Shown here in pieces: positions 36,282-44,776 of a stretch of DNA of 64,000 nucleotides (its first letter is position 1; every line of letters starts with the position of its first letter). Made by a program: the position numbers and the translations under genes. Where the stretch lies: contig NZ_JACVXA010000003.1 in the NCBI RefSeq assembly GCF_014903745.1, positions 62,001 through 126,000 of the forward strand, written 5' to 3'. The notes under the pieces were generated by a model, which had not been told where the DNA came from, did no database searches, and worked only from the letters and a program-made list of their open reading frames with translations. The DNA comes from Mangrovicoccus algicola. GTDB taxonomy: Bacteria; Pseudomonadota; Alphaproteobacteria; Rhodobacterales; Rhodobacteraceae.

Positions 36282-37204
36282 AGCCCTTCGCCATGCCGGG
36301 CCAGGAACGGCCCGGCCTCCGCCAGCACCGCCTGCGGGTTTTCCTCGGCCAGGTAATGCCCGCCGGGGATCGCGCGGCCCGCGACGTCGCTCACCCGCTC
36401 GCGCCAGAGCGCGAGGCAGTCGAAATGCTTCTCTATCGCGCCGTCGCTGCCCCAGAGCGCCAGCATGGGAACCCGGCATTTCCCGGTCTCGGCATCGTCA
36501 TGCGCGATGTCCTCGCCTGCGGCCGCGCGGTAATCCTCGCAGGCAGCGCGGATCGCCGCCGGATCGCGGAACGCGTCGAGATATTCCTGCAGCGCGGGCC
36601 GCGCGAAGGGCGCCAGCCCCGCCGAGCCGCCGGACGCCTTGGACAGCCAGAAGAAATCCGGATCCGCCCCGATCAGCCTTTCGGGGAAGGGCGCGGGCCG
36701 GGTCAGCCAGTACCAGTGCCAGTAGTCATGCGCGAAGCCCGAGCGCGCCTCGCGGTACATTTCCCGCGTCGGCGCGATGTCGAGGGCGACGAAGGCGGCG
36801 ACCCGGTCGGGATGATCGGCGGCCATCCGGTGCGCCACCCGCGCGCCGCGGTCATGGGCGAGGATCACGAACCGCTCATGGCCCAGCCGGTCCATCAGCC
36901 GCAGCAGGTCACAGGCCATCGCCCGCTTGGCATAGACCCCCGGGCCCGGCTCGGGTTTCCACGACCGGCCATAGCCGCGCAGGTCGGGGCAGATGACGGC
37001 ATGGCGTTCGGCCAGGACCGGCGCCACCCGGTGCCACATCGCCGATGTCTGCGGATAGCCGTGAAGCAGCAGCAGGGGCGCGCCCGATCCCCTGCGCCGG
37101 GCAAAGACCCGGACCCCGCCGCCCAGATCATGCAGCGCCGCGTCGAAGCCCGGGAAGAAATCCGGGGCCTCCGCCGCCGCTGCCAGCGCTGCCTGCCTGT
37201 CCAT
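36278..37204 (-). CDS. Alpha/beta hydrolase, haloacetate (fluoroacetate) dehalogenase-like
   Basis: Soluble 308-residue hydrolase. LLLHGYPQTSAMW gives the oxyanion region. The nucleophile is Asp118 in AHDRGAR, not Ser. R119, R122, H163-W164, Y225 and H283 occupy positions equivalent, with a small offset, to the halide- and carboxylate-binding set I recall for the Rhodopseudomonas fluoroacetate dehalogenase. This supports haloacetate hydrolysis; an epoxide hydrolase is the alternative with an Asp nucleophile. A good -35/-10 pair lies upstream. Confidence 0.78.
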   Translation of the reverse strand: MDRQAALAAAAEAPDFFPGFDAALHDLGGGVRVFARRRGSGAPLLLLHGYPQTSAMWHRVAPVLAERHAVICPDLRGYGRSWKPEPGPGVYAKRAMACDLLRLMDRLGHERFVILAHDRGARVAHRMAADHPDRVAAFVALDIAPTREMYREARSGFAHDYWHWYWLTRPAPFPERLIGADPDFFWLSKASGGSAGLAPFARPALQEYLDAFRDPAAIRAACEDYRAAAGEDIAHDDAETGKCRVPMLALWGSDGAIEKHFDCLALWRERVSDVAGRAIPGGHYLAEENPQAVLAEAGPFLARHGEGL

Positions 37205-37236
37205 CCGCGCCGCCCTCCTTGCGTCTGCCGCGCCCA

Positions 37237-37265
37237 GCTAGACCGCCCGGGGGCCGCCGCGTCAA
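37237..37265 (-). promoter_or_regulatory. Promoter of the dehalogenase-like gene
   Basis: On the minus strand TTGACG (37265-37260) and TCTAGC (37242-37237) are separated by 17 bases, and the ATG follows about 33 bases later. A clear promoter for the opposite gene at 37362 was not found. Confidence 0.5.
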
Positions 37266-37361
37266 TTCCCCTGCCGCGCCGGGTTGTGCGGCATGGCGGC
37301 TTGGACGTAGAAGGCGCGCAACGCGGCCCCGGGCCGCCCCAGCCCTCACCGGAGAGTTCCG

Positions 37362-38216
37362 ATGTCCACCTTCCGCCTCCTGCCCGTCCTGGCCGCCCTT
37401 CTTGCCACCGGCGCCTCCGCCGACACGCTGTATTTCTCGGCCATCCCCGACGAGGACGAGACCGCGCTGGTCGCGCGCTTCTCCAAGGTCGCCGAGTACC
37501 TGGAGCAGGAACTGGGCGTCGATGTCGAATTCGTGCCGGTGAAATCCTATGCCGCCTCGGTCACCGCCTTCCGCAACGACCAGATCCAGCTGGCCTGGTT
37601 CGGCGGGCTGACCGGCGTGCAGGCGCGGCTGATGACGCCGGGCGCGCGCGCCATCGCGCAGGGGGTCGAGGACCCGACCTTCATCACCTATTTCATCGCC
37701 AATACCGCGACCGGGCTGGAGCCGTCCGACGCCTTCCCCGAGGCCGCGCAGGGGCTCAGCTTCACCTTCGGCGCGCAGACCTCCACCTCGGGCCGGCTGA
37801 TGCCCGATTACTGGATCCGCGAAGAGACCGGCGGGGCGCCGGAAGACTTCTTCTCGCGCGTGGGCTTCTCGGGCGATCATTCGCAGACGCTGCGGCTCGT
37901 GGCCTCGGGGGCCTGGGATGTCGGCGCGCTGAACTACGCCGTCTATGACAAGGCCGTCACCGAGGGCGCGCCCGAGGTCGAGACCGCCAGGGTGATCTGG
38001 CAGACCCCGCCCTATCCGGATTACAACTGGACCATCCGCGGCGATGTCGATGACCGGTTCGGCGAAGGCTTCGCCGACAAGGTGCAGGCCGCGCTGATCG
38101 CGATGGACGATCCCGACCTTCTGGCCAGCTTCCCGCGCGAGGGCTTCATCCCGGCGGCCAATGACGATTACGGCCCGATCGAGACCACCGCCCGGGCGCT
38201 CGACCTGATCGAATGA
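37362..38216 (+). CDS. Phosphonate/selenate-type ABC transporter substrate-binding protein
   Basis: Periplasmic binding protein of 284 residues with a short signal peptide (residues 1-20, ATGASA cleavage region). FSAIPDEDETALVARFSKVAEYL and VPVKSYAASVTAF place it in the PhnD family. The block IQLAWFGGLTGVQARL with IAQGVEDPTFITYFIAN resembles the subgroup annotated as putative selenate binding proteins. The stop overlaps the ATPase start by 4 bases (ATGA). Substrate could be phosphonate, phosphite or selenate. Confidence 0.82.
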   Translation: MSTFRLLPVLAALLATGASADTLYFSAIPDEDETALVARFSKVAEYLEQELGVDVEFVPVKSYAASVTAFRNDQIQLAWFGGLTGVQARLMTPGARAIAQGVEDPTFITYFIANTATGLEPSDAFPEAAQGLSFTFGAQTSTSGRLMPDYWIREETGGAPEDFFSRVGFSGDHSQTLRLVASGAWDVGALNYAVYDKAVTEGAPEVETARVIWQTPPYPDYNWTIRGDVDDRFGEGFADKVQAALIAMDDPDLLASFPREGFIPAANDDYGPIETTARALDLIE

Positions 38217-38875
38217 GCCTGCTCCGCTTCCGGGACGAGACGCTGGGCCATGGCGGCCGCGCGGTCCTGTCCGGGGTCAGCCTGACGCTGTCCCCGGGGG
38301 AACGCGTGGTGCTGCTGGGCCGGTCCGGGGCGGGGAAATCGACATTGCTGGCCGCGATGCATGACCGGCTGCGGGCGGAAATGCGGGTGGCCCTGGTGCC
38401 GCAGGAACACGGGCTGGTGCCGCAGCTTTCGGCGGAACGCAATGCGCTGATGGGGCGGCTCGACGATCACGGGGCGATGCACAACCTCCGGACGCTGATC
38501 CATCCGCGCGCGCAGGACCGCGCCGGAGCCGCGGCGGTGCTGGATGAGCTGGGGCTCGCCGCGCAGGCCGGGCAACGGGTCGAGACGCTGTCCGGCGGGC
38601 AGAAGCAGCGCGTCGCGCTGGCGCGGGCCTTCTGGCGCGGCGGCGCGGTGCTGATCGCGGATGAGCCGGTCTCGGCGCTGGACGAGACGCAGGGCGCGCA
38701 GGTGCTGGACCGGATCGCCGAGCGGTTTCCGACCGCGCTGGTGGCGCTGCATGACGTGGCGCAGGCGCGGGCCTTCGCCACCCGGATCATCGGGCTGGCG
38801 CGCGGGCGCATCGTGCTGGATGCCGCGCCCGGCAGGATCGACAATGCGGCGATCGCGGCGCTCTATGGCGGCTGA
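38213..38875 (+). CDS. ABC transporter ATP-binding protein, PhnC-like
   Basis: Cytoplasmic ATPase of 220 residues powering the importer. Walker A is GRSGAGKST (about residues 37-45), the signature is LSGGQKQRVALARAF, Walker B LIADEPVSALD, and the switch His is in ALHDVAQA. It starts inside the binding-protein stop (ATGA) and overlaps the permease start by 11 bases, so all three genes are tightly coupled. Confidence 0.88.
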   Translation: MSLLRFRDETLGHGGRAVLSGVSLTLSPGERVVLLGRSGAGKSTLLAAMHDRLRAEMRVALVPQEHGLVPQLSAERNALMGRLDDHGAMHNLRTLIHPRAQDRAGAAAVLDELGLAAQAGQRVETLSGGQKQRVALARAFWRGGAVLIADEPVSALDETQGAQVLDRIAERFPTALVALHDVAQARAFATRIIGLARGRIVLDAAPGRIDNAAIAALYGG

Positions 38876-40358
38876 GCGGCTCTCCCGTCTCCATGTCGCG
38901 GGGGGCTTCTGCCTGGCCGCGCTGGCCTGCCTGCCCTTCGCGGATCTGGGGCTTGCCGGGGTCGACCCGTGGGACGCGCTGGCGCGGATGGGCGCGGGAT
39001 TGCTGCGCCCCGATTTCTCCGCGGTGGAGGACATCTTCCGCGCCACCGCGCTGACCGTAGGCTTCGCGCTGGCGGGCGTCACCATCGGCGGCATGGCCGG
39101 GCTGGTCCTGGCGCCCTTCTACCACCTGCGCGCGGTGCGCATTCCGGCCATCGCGCTGCGCTCCGTTCACGAGCTTTTCTGGGCGCTGTTCCTGATCGCC
39201 GCGATCGGGCTGGGCCCCATGGCGGGCGTCCTGGCCATCGCCCTGCCCTATGCGGGCATCTTCGCCAAGGTCTTTGCCGAGCAGATCGAGGAAGCCGATC
39301 CGCGCCCCGCCGCATGGCTGGGGCCCAGGGCCGATGCGCTGACCCGGTTCCTGTGGACCCGCGCGCCGCTGGCCCTGCGCCCGATGTGGAGCTACTGGCT
39401 CTACCGGTTCGAATGCGGGATGCGCGCCTCGGCCGTGCTGGGCTTCGTCGGTCTGCCGACGCTGGGATTCCAGCTGGACGCCTTCTTCAAGGTCGGCAAT
39501 TACGGCGCGGTCAGCGCGGTGATGATGGTCTACGTGATCCTAATCGCCACCATCCGGCTGTGGATGCGGCCGCGGCTCGTGCCGCTGTGGATCGCCGCCG
39601 CCTTCGCGCTGCTGGCCACGATCCCGGTGCCGCCGATGGGACAGGGGGCGATCCTGCGGGCGCTGAACGACATGACCCCCGCCCCGATCCGGGGCGGCGA
39701 CTGGGCCGGGCTGATCCCCTGGCTGGGCGACAGGCTGGGGGACGAGATCCTGCCGGGCCTGGCCTCCACGCTGGTCGCGGGGCAGATCGCGCTGGCGCTG
39801 ACCGGGCTGATCGCCTTCCTCGCCTTCGGCCTGGTGGTGCGCGAGGTGGCGGGACGCGCGGGGCGCGCAGGCGCCGACCTGGTGCTGATCCTGCTGCGCA
39901 GCTTTCCCGAATACATGCTGGCCTACCTGTTCCTGCAGGTCTTCGGTCCCTCGATGCTGCCCGCGGTGCTGGCGCTGGCGCTGCATAACGGCGCGATCAT
40001 CGCCCATCTGACCGGGCGCGAGGCGGCCGGCGTCACCCGCGGGCTGCGCGCCGATGCGCCGCGCGGCCTTACCCTCTGGGGATGGGAACTGGTGCCGCGC
40101 CTGTTCGGGCCGTTCCTGGCGCTGTGCCTCTATCGCTGGGAAATCATCCTGCGCGAAACCGCGGTGATGGGGCTCTTGGGCGTCGCGACGCTGGGCTTCT
40201 ATGTGGACACGGCGATGCAGCAGCTGCGGCTCGACCGGGCGCTGGTCCTCTTGATCGCCTGCGGGCTGATGACGGCCGGGGTCGACGCGCTCTCCCGCGC
40301 GATCCGCGCCCGGCTGCGCAGCCCCGCGCGCCATGACATCAAGCCCGATACCTGCTAG
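38865..40358 (+). CDS. Fused double-domain ABC permease, PhnE-like
   Basis: A 497-residue membrane protein with two PhnE-type permease domains in one chain (about 30-235 and 290-480). Each ends in a similar segment: ASAVLGFVGLPTLGFQLDAFF and ETAVMGLLGVATLGFYVDTAM. A single chain can therefore form the whole channel that normally needs two PhnE subunits. ATG 38865 lies inside the ATPase gene. Convergent with the LacI-type gene downstream, only 6 bases away. Confidence 0.87.
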   Translation: MAAERLSRLHVAGGFCLAALACLPFADLGLAGVDPWDALARMGAGLLRPDFSAVEDIFRATALTVGFALAGVTIGGMAGLVLAPFYHLRAVRIPAIALRSVHELFWALFLIAAIGLGPMAGVLAIALPYAGIFAKVFAEQIEEADPRPAAWLGPRADALTRFLWTRAPLALRPMWSYWLYRFECGMRASAVLGFVGLPTLGFQLDAFFKVGNYGAVSAVMMVYVILIATIRLWMRPRLVPLWIAAAFALLATIPVPPMGQGAILRALNDMTPAPIRGGDWAGLIPWLGDRLGDEILPGLASTLVAGQIALALTGLIAFLAFGLVVREVAGRAGRAGADLVLILLRSFPEYMLAYLFLQVFGPSMLPAVLALALHNGAIIAHLTGREAAGVTRGLRADAPRGLTLWGWELVPRLFGPFLALCLYRWEIILRETAVMGLLGVATLGFYVDTAMQQLRLDRALVLLIACGLMTAGVDALSRAIRARLRSPARHDIKPDTC

Positions 40359-40364
40359 CCGCGC

Positions 40365-41369
40365 TCAGGCGCTGTCGCGGCGCACGATGGCCCCCCGGAA
40401 CAGCCGGTTCATGTCGCGATCCTCGCGGCTGTCCAGAACCTCGACCAGGTAATCCGCCATCTCGTCCAGCGGCTGGCGATAGGTGGTCAGCTGGTAGTTC
40501 AGGCTGTCGGCCTGCGGGATGTCGTCGAAGCCGGTCACCGCGATGTCTCCGGGCACGCGCAGTCCCAGCCGGTGGCGCAGCGTGTCGATCGCGCCGATGG
40601 CCAGGGCGTCATTCTCGCAGACCAGCACATCGGGCAGGTCCGCCCGCGCCCGGTCCTTCAGCGCCGTCTCCACCACCGCGCCGGACAGGGCCGGATCATA
40701 GGCGGCGACATTCACGCAATCGGGGCGCAGCCCGTGGGTCTGCTGCCAGTAGTCGATGAAGGTCTCCTTGCGCAGCAGATGCGCCGAGGAGGTGCGCGGA
40801 CCGGCGACGAAGAACGGGCGGCGATAGCCTTGCGCATCGACATAGGCGGCGATGTCGCGCATCGCCTGCACGTCATCCACGGCGATGGAGATCGTGTCGG
40901 GCTTCTGCGAGGACCGGGCGAAGACGATCAGCTTGGAGAAGCGCCGCGCATGCTGGGCGGCGGCCAGGACGTCATCGTCGAATTGCAGCCCGATCAGGAT
41001 CACCGCATCGACCCGCCTCTGGCTGGCATTCAAGAGCGCAGGCCCGGTATCGGCCTTGTCCAGCGTGTTGACCAAGAGCGTGTCCCAGCCCTTGCGCCGC
41101 ATCACCCGGGTCAGCCGTTCCATCATCACCAGCTTGTGCGGGTTGGCGAAATCATCGACCAGAAGCGCCACCAGGTTGGAGCGGTCCGAGGCCAGGCTGG
41201 CGGCGCGCAGGTCGGGCACATAGCCCAGCCTTTCGGCCGCCTGCATCACCTTGGCGCGGCTCTTGGCCGAGATGGAGGCATCCTTGCGGAAGGCGCGCGT
41301 CACCGTCCAGCGCGACACGCCCGCCTCGGCCGCCACGTCATCCGCGGTGATGTTCGCTCCGGTTGCCAT
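40365..41369 (-). CDS. LacI family transcriptional regulator
   Basis: Repressor of 334 residues. The N-terminal ITADDVAAEAGVSRWTVTRAF is the helix-turn-helix, AERLGYVPDLRA the hinge helix, and the rest a periplasmic-binding-protein-like sugar domain. ATG 41369 follows GAGGGC and lies about 35 bases from a TATAGT -10 box; ATG 41426 would lie in that promoter and is rejected. It is divergent from the inositol-like operon and faces two perfect operators. The ligand is probably a cyclitol or a product of it. Confidence 0.9.
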   Translation of the reverse strand: MATGANITADDVAAEAGVSRWTVTRAFRKDASISAKSRAKVMQAAERLGYVPDLRAASLASDRSNLVALLVDDFANPHKLVMMERLTRVMRRKGWDTLLVNTLDKADTGPALLNASQRRVDAVILIGLQFDDDVLAAAQHARRFSKLIVFARSSQKPDTISIAVDDVQAMRDIAAYVDAQGYRRPFFVAGPRTSSAHLLRKETFIDYWQQTHGLRPDCVNVAAYDPALSGAVVETALKDRARADLPDVLVCENDALAIGAIDTLRHRLGLRVPGDIAVTGFDDIPQADSLNYQLTTYRQPLDEMADYLVEVLDSREDRDMNRLFRGAIVRRDSA

Positions 41370-41403
41370 CTGCTGCCCTCGTCCTGCGCCTGCATCTTCC
41401 TGC

Positions 41404-41433
41404 ACTATAGCGCGGTTGCGGGCCATGCACCAA
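41404..41433 (-). promoter_or_regulatory. Promoter of the LacI-type gene
   Basis: On the minus strand TTGGTG (41433-41428) and TATAGT (41409-41404) are 18 bases apart. Transcription would start near 41397, about 28 bases before the ATG. Both operators lie immediately upstream of the -35 box. Confidence 0.55.
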
Positions 41434-41437
41434 TTTT

Positions 41438-41476
41438 TGCACGCGCGTGCAGAATCCATTTGCACGCGCGTGCAAA
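41438..41476. promoter_or_regulatory. Two identical LacI-family operators
   Basis: The 14-base palindrome TGCACGCGCGTGCA occurs at 41438-41451 and again at 41461-41474. The second copy extends to an 18-base perfect palindrome (41459-41476). Each has a central CG, as in LacI-family sites. The centres are 23 bases apart, about two helical turns, so two dimers could bind the same DNA face. They lie 54-92 bases upstream of the divergent dehydrogenase start. Confidence 0.85.
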
Positions 41477-41529
41477 ATTTGCGACGACTTGGATCGACGC
41501 GGCGGGGAGCCGCGAGTCGGGAGGATAGA

Positions 41530-42555
41530 ATGCTCAGAGTTGGGTTGCTCGGCGCCGGCCGTATCGGGCAGGTGCACGCGGTAAATATTGCCGGACATGC
41601 GAAAAGCGAACTTGCGGCGGTCTCGGATGTCTTCACATCCGCCGCCGAGACGCTGGCCGCCCGATATGGCGCGCGTGCCGCCACCTCCGACGAGATCCTC
41701 GCCGATGACGGCATCGACGCGGTGCTGATCGCCACGTCCACGGACACGCATTCCGACCTGATCGAACGCGCCACCGCGGCGGGCAAGGCGGTGCTGTGCG
41801 AGAAACCCGTCGATCTGTCCCTCGCCCGCGCGCAGGCCTGCCAGGCGAAGGCGGCGGCGACCGGACGGCCGGTGATGATCGGCTTCAACCGCCGCTTCGA
41901 TCCGAATTTCGGCGCGCTCAAGGCGTCGCTGGAGGCCGGCGAGATCGGCCGGGCCGAGCTGCTTTCCGTGACCTCCTTCGATCCCGCGCCGCCGCCCGTC
42001 AGCTACATCAAGGTCTCCGGCGGGCTGTTCCGCGACATGATGATCCATGATTTCGACATGGCGGGATTCCTGATGGGCGCGGCGCCGGTCTCGGTCCAGG
42101 CGGTGGGCAGCGCGATCGTCGACCCGGCCATCGGCGAGGCCGGCGATGTCGATACCGCGGTGGTCACGCTGCGCTATGCCGACGGCCGGATCGCCGTCAT
42201 CAAGAACAGCCGCCGCGCCGTCTACGGCTATGACCAGCGGGTCGAGCTGCTGGGATCCCAGGGGCTTCTCTCGGCGGCCAACATGCTGGAGAATACCGTG
42301 TCCAGAGCGACCGCGGCGGGGGTGGCCAGCGCCAAGCCCACCTATTTCTTCCTCGAACGCTACATGCCGGCCTATCTGCGCGAATGGGACGCCTTCGTCA
42401 CCGCCGCGCTGGAGGGCACGCCGATGCCCGTGACGCTGCAGGACGGCATCGCCGCGCTGGCCCTGGCCGAGGCGGCGACCGACTCCGCGCGCCAGGGCGG
42501 TCGCCCGGTCGCGCCGGACCTGCCCGCCGCGGTCAGCCCCGAGCCCGTCGCCTAA
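41530..42555 (+). CDS. iolG: Inositol 2-dehydrogenase-like Gfo/Idh/MocA oxidoreductase
   Basis: NAD-dependent dehydrogenase of 341 residues. The N-terminal Rossmann loop is GLLGAGRIGQVHAVNI, followed by the family motif CEKPVDLS (about residue 95) and GFNRRFDPNF. The DMMIHDFDMAGFLMG segment holds the catalytic Asp/His of IolG. It probably oxidises myo-inositol or a related cyclitol to the inosose. GGGAGG precedes the ATG. First gene of a seven-gene cluster under LacI-type control. Confidence 0.85.
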   Translation: MLRVGLLGAGRIGQVHAVNIAGHAKSELAAVSDVFTSAAETLAARYGARAATSDEILADDGIDAVLIATSTDTHSDLIERATAAGKAVLCEKPVDLSLARAQACQAKAAATGRPVMIGFNRRFDPNFGALKASLEAGEIGRAELLSVTSFDPAPPPVSYIKVSGGLFRDMMIHDFDMAGFLMGAAPVSVQAVGSAIVDPAIGEAGDVDTAVVTLRYADGRIAVIKNSRRAVYGYDQRVELLGSQGLLSAANMLENTVSRATAAGVASAKPTYFFLERYMPAYLREWDAFVTAALEGTPMPVTLQDGIAALALAEAATDSARQGGRPVAPDLPAAVSPEPVA

Positions 42556-42618
42556 GGCCGCGGGCACGCAGAATCCCGTGACGCGGCTGCCGGAGGGGGC
42601 GGGCGCGGCACGGCGAGG

Positions 42619-42662
42619 CCGCAGGGCATCGCGCCCTGCGGATCAGGCGGGCCCGGCCCGCC
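42619..42662 (+). other. Tandem hairpins upstream of binding-protein gene
   Basis: CCGCAGGGC (42619-42627) pairs perfectly with GCCCTGCGG (42633-42641), and GGCGGGC (42646-42652) with GCCCGCC (42656-42662). No T-run follows. They fill much of the 130-base gap between the dehydrogenase gene and the ABC binding protein. Confidence 0.5.
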
Positions 42663-42687
42663 ATGACGTCCATAAGGGAGGAACCCA

Positions 42688-43611
42688 ATGAAGACGCTTC
42701 TTGCATCCGTGGCCACGGCCGCGACGCTTGCCGCCATGCCCGCGCTGGCGGCCGACATCATCGTCGTCGCCCATGGCCAGGCCAATGACCCGTTCTGGTC
42801 GGTGGTCAAGAACGGCGCCCAGGAGGCCGCCGAACAGACCGGCGCCAATGTCGATTTCCGCTCGCCCGAGACCTTCGACATGGTCCAGATGAGCCAGATG
42901 ATCGATGCCGCCGTGAACCAGGAACCCGACGGGCTGGTGGTCTCGATCCCCGATGCCGACGCGCTGAGCCCGTCGATCAAGCGCGCCGTCGAGGCCGGCA
43001 TCCCGGTCATCTCGATGAATTCCGGCGCCGATGTCGCCCATGAGCTGGGCGCGAAGCTGCATGTCGGCCAGTCGGAATACGATGCGGGCGTCGCGGCCGG
43101 GCAGAAGCTGGCCGAGATGGGCGGCACCAAGGGCATCTGCGTCAACCAGGAGGTCGGCAACGTCTCGCTGGACCAACGTTGCGAAGGCTTCGCCGAGGGC
43201 TTCGGCGGGCCGGTGCAGGTGATCCCGACCATGAACGATCCCGCCGAGGTCCAGGCCAAGGTCCGCGCCGCGCTGGACAGCGACGAGGATGTCGATACCG
43301 TCCTGGGCCTGGGCGCCTCGCTGGTGGGCGAACCGGCCGTGGCCGCGGTCGAGGCGATGGGTCTCACCGGCGAGGTGCTGGTCGCCTCCTTCGACCTCTC
43401 GGCGGGCTTCCTGCAGGACGTGGCCGACGGCAAGGCCGCCTTCGCCATCGACCAGCAGCAGTTCCTGCAGGGCTATCTGCCGGTCGTCTTCCTGGCGATG
43501 AATGCCGAATACGGGCTGATCCCGGGCGGCGACGTGCCCTCGGGCCCCAACCTGGTGACCCAGGACATGGCCGCGCAGGTCATCGACCTTTCCGCCCAGG
43601 GCATCCGCTGA
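42688..43611 (+). CDS. Sugar/cyclitol ABC transporter substrate-binding protein
   Basis: Periplasmic protein of 307 residues, with signal peptide MKTLLASVATAATLAAMPALA cut around residue 22 (positions 1-21 shown). The mature part is a Peripla_BP_4 (RbsB-like) fold with VAHGQANDPFWSVVKNG at its start and MIDAAVNQEPDGLVVS in the first lobe. AAGGGAGGA is a strong ribosome site. Strong hairpins on both sides of the gene may raise its mRNA level above that of the permease. Ligand inferred to be inositol-like from the neighbours. Confidence 0.86.
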   Translation: MKTLLASVATAATLAAMPALAADIIVVAHGQANDPFWSVVKNGAQEAAEQTGANVDFRSPETFDMVQMSQMIDAAVNQEPDGLVVSIPDADALSPSIKRAVEAGIPVISMNSGADVAHELGAKLHVGQSEYDAGVAAGQKLAEMGGTKGICVNQEVGNVSLDQRCEGFAEGFGGPVQVIPTMNDPAEVQAKVRAALDSDEDVDTVLGLGASLVGEPAVAAVEAMGLTGEVLVASFDLSAGFLQDVADGKAAFAIDQQQFLQGYLPVVFLAMNAEYGLIPGGDVPSGPNLVTQDMAAQVIDLSAQGIR

Positions 43612-43617
43612 GCGCCC

Positions 43618-43649
43618 GTCCCGGCGCGCGCCAGGCGCCGCGCCGGGAC
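43618..43649 (+). other. Strong hairpin between binding protein and permease genes
   Basis: Perfect 11-bp arms GTCCCGGCGCG (43618-43628) and CGCGCCGGGAC (43639-43649) with a 10-base loop. It lies 7 bases after the binding-protein stop and lacks a T-run. Such hairpins typically stabilise the upstream message and allow more binding protein than permease. Confidence 0.65.
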
Positions 43650-43669
43650 CCCATCGAGAGGATACCGAC

Positions 43670-44776
43670 ATGCCCGCAGATGCAGCCATGGCGATGGACG
43701 AACGGGTCAAGACCGAGCCGTTCCTCGCCCGCCTGATGAAACGACCCGAGCTTGGCGCCATCGGCGGCGTCATCCTCGTCACGATCTTCTTTCTCGCCAC
43801 CGCCGACAGCTCGATGTTCACGCTGTCGGGCATCATGAACTTCCTGACCCCCGCAGCCCAGCTGGGCATCCTCGGCATCGCCGCCGCCATGCTGATGATC
43901 GGGGGCGAATTCGACCTGTCCATCGGATCGATGGTGGCCTTCGCCGGCATGATCTTCGGCGTGCTGACGGTGAATCTGGGCCTGCCGCTGATCCTGTCCA
44001 TCCCCGCCACATTCGTCTTTGCCGCGCTCGTGGGCGCCGTCAACGGGCTGATCGTGATCCGCTCGGGGCTGCCCTCCTTCATCGTGACGCTGGCCGGGCT
44101 CTTCATCCTGCGCGGCGCCTCGCTGGTGGGGCTGAAGCTGTTCACCGGCGGCTCCACCCAGCTGCGCGGCGTGCGCGAGGCGGTCGAGGGCGACATGCTG
44201 ACCCCGCTTTTCTCCGGTGACGCCTTCGGGTTCTTCTTCACCTGGCTCGCCGATATCGGCCTGATCGAGAAATTCCGCTCCGGCACGCCCAAAGTGCCCG
44301 GCATCCCGGTCGAGATCCTGTGGTTCGTGCTTGTCGCGCTGGTGGCCACCTATGTGCTGCTGCGCACGGCGCGCGGCAACTGGATCTTCGCCGCGGGCGG
44401 CGACCGCAACGCCGCGTCCAATTCCGGCGTGCCGGTGGACAAGGTCAAGATCGCGCTCTTCATGGCCACCGCCTGCGCCGCGGCGCTGGTCGCCATCATC
44501 ACCGTGATCGACAGCGGATCGACCGATGCGCGCCGCGGCTTCATGAAGGAATTCGAGGCGATCATCACGGCCGTGATCGGCGGCTGCCTGCTGACCGGCG
44601 GCTACGGCTCGGCCATCGGCGCCTTCTTCGGCGCGATCATCTTCGGCATGGTCACGATCGGGCTGACCTATACCAGCTTCGACCAGGACTGGTTCCAGGT
44701 CTTCCTCGGCGGGATGCTTTTGATCGCCGTGCTGTTCAACAACGCCATCCGCAAGCGCGTGACGGGGGAACGCTGA
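43670..44776 (+). CDS. ABC transporter permease, RbsC/ribose-type
   Basis: Inner-membrane permease of 368 residues with about 8-10 hydrophobic segments (BPD_transp_2). Typical RbsC-like elements are [38 protein letters not shown], and [18 protein letters not shown]. Its stop overlaps the ATPase ATG (TGATG). It works with the preceding binding protein and the following ATPase in high-affinity sugar or cyclitol uptake. Confidence 0.9.
   Translation: MPADAAMAMDERVKTEPFLARLMKRPELGAIGGVILVTIFFLATADSSMFTLSGIMNFLTPAAQLGILGIAAAMLMIGGEFDLSIGSMVAFAGMIFGVLTVNLGLPLILSIPATFVFAALVGAVNGLIVIRSGLPSFIVTLAGLFILRGASLVGLKLFTGGSTQLRGVREAVEGDMLTPLFSGDAFGFFFTWLADIGLIEKFRSGTPKVPGIPVEILWFVLVALVATYVLLRTARGNWIFAAGGDRNAASNSGVPVDKVKIALFMATACAAALVAIITVIDSGSTDARRGFMKEFEAIITAVIGGCLLTGGYGSAIGAFFGAIIFGMVTIGLTYTSFDQDWFQVFLGGMLLIAVLFNNAIRKRVTGER

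Noticed and set aside
41370-41429. Upstream ATG (41426) for the LacI-type regulator
   Set aside because: It lies within the promoter between the -35 and -10 boxes, and the added residues are not part of the helix-turn-helix domain.
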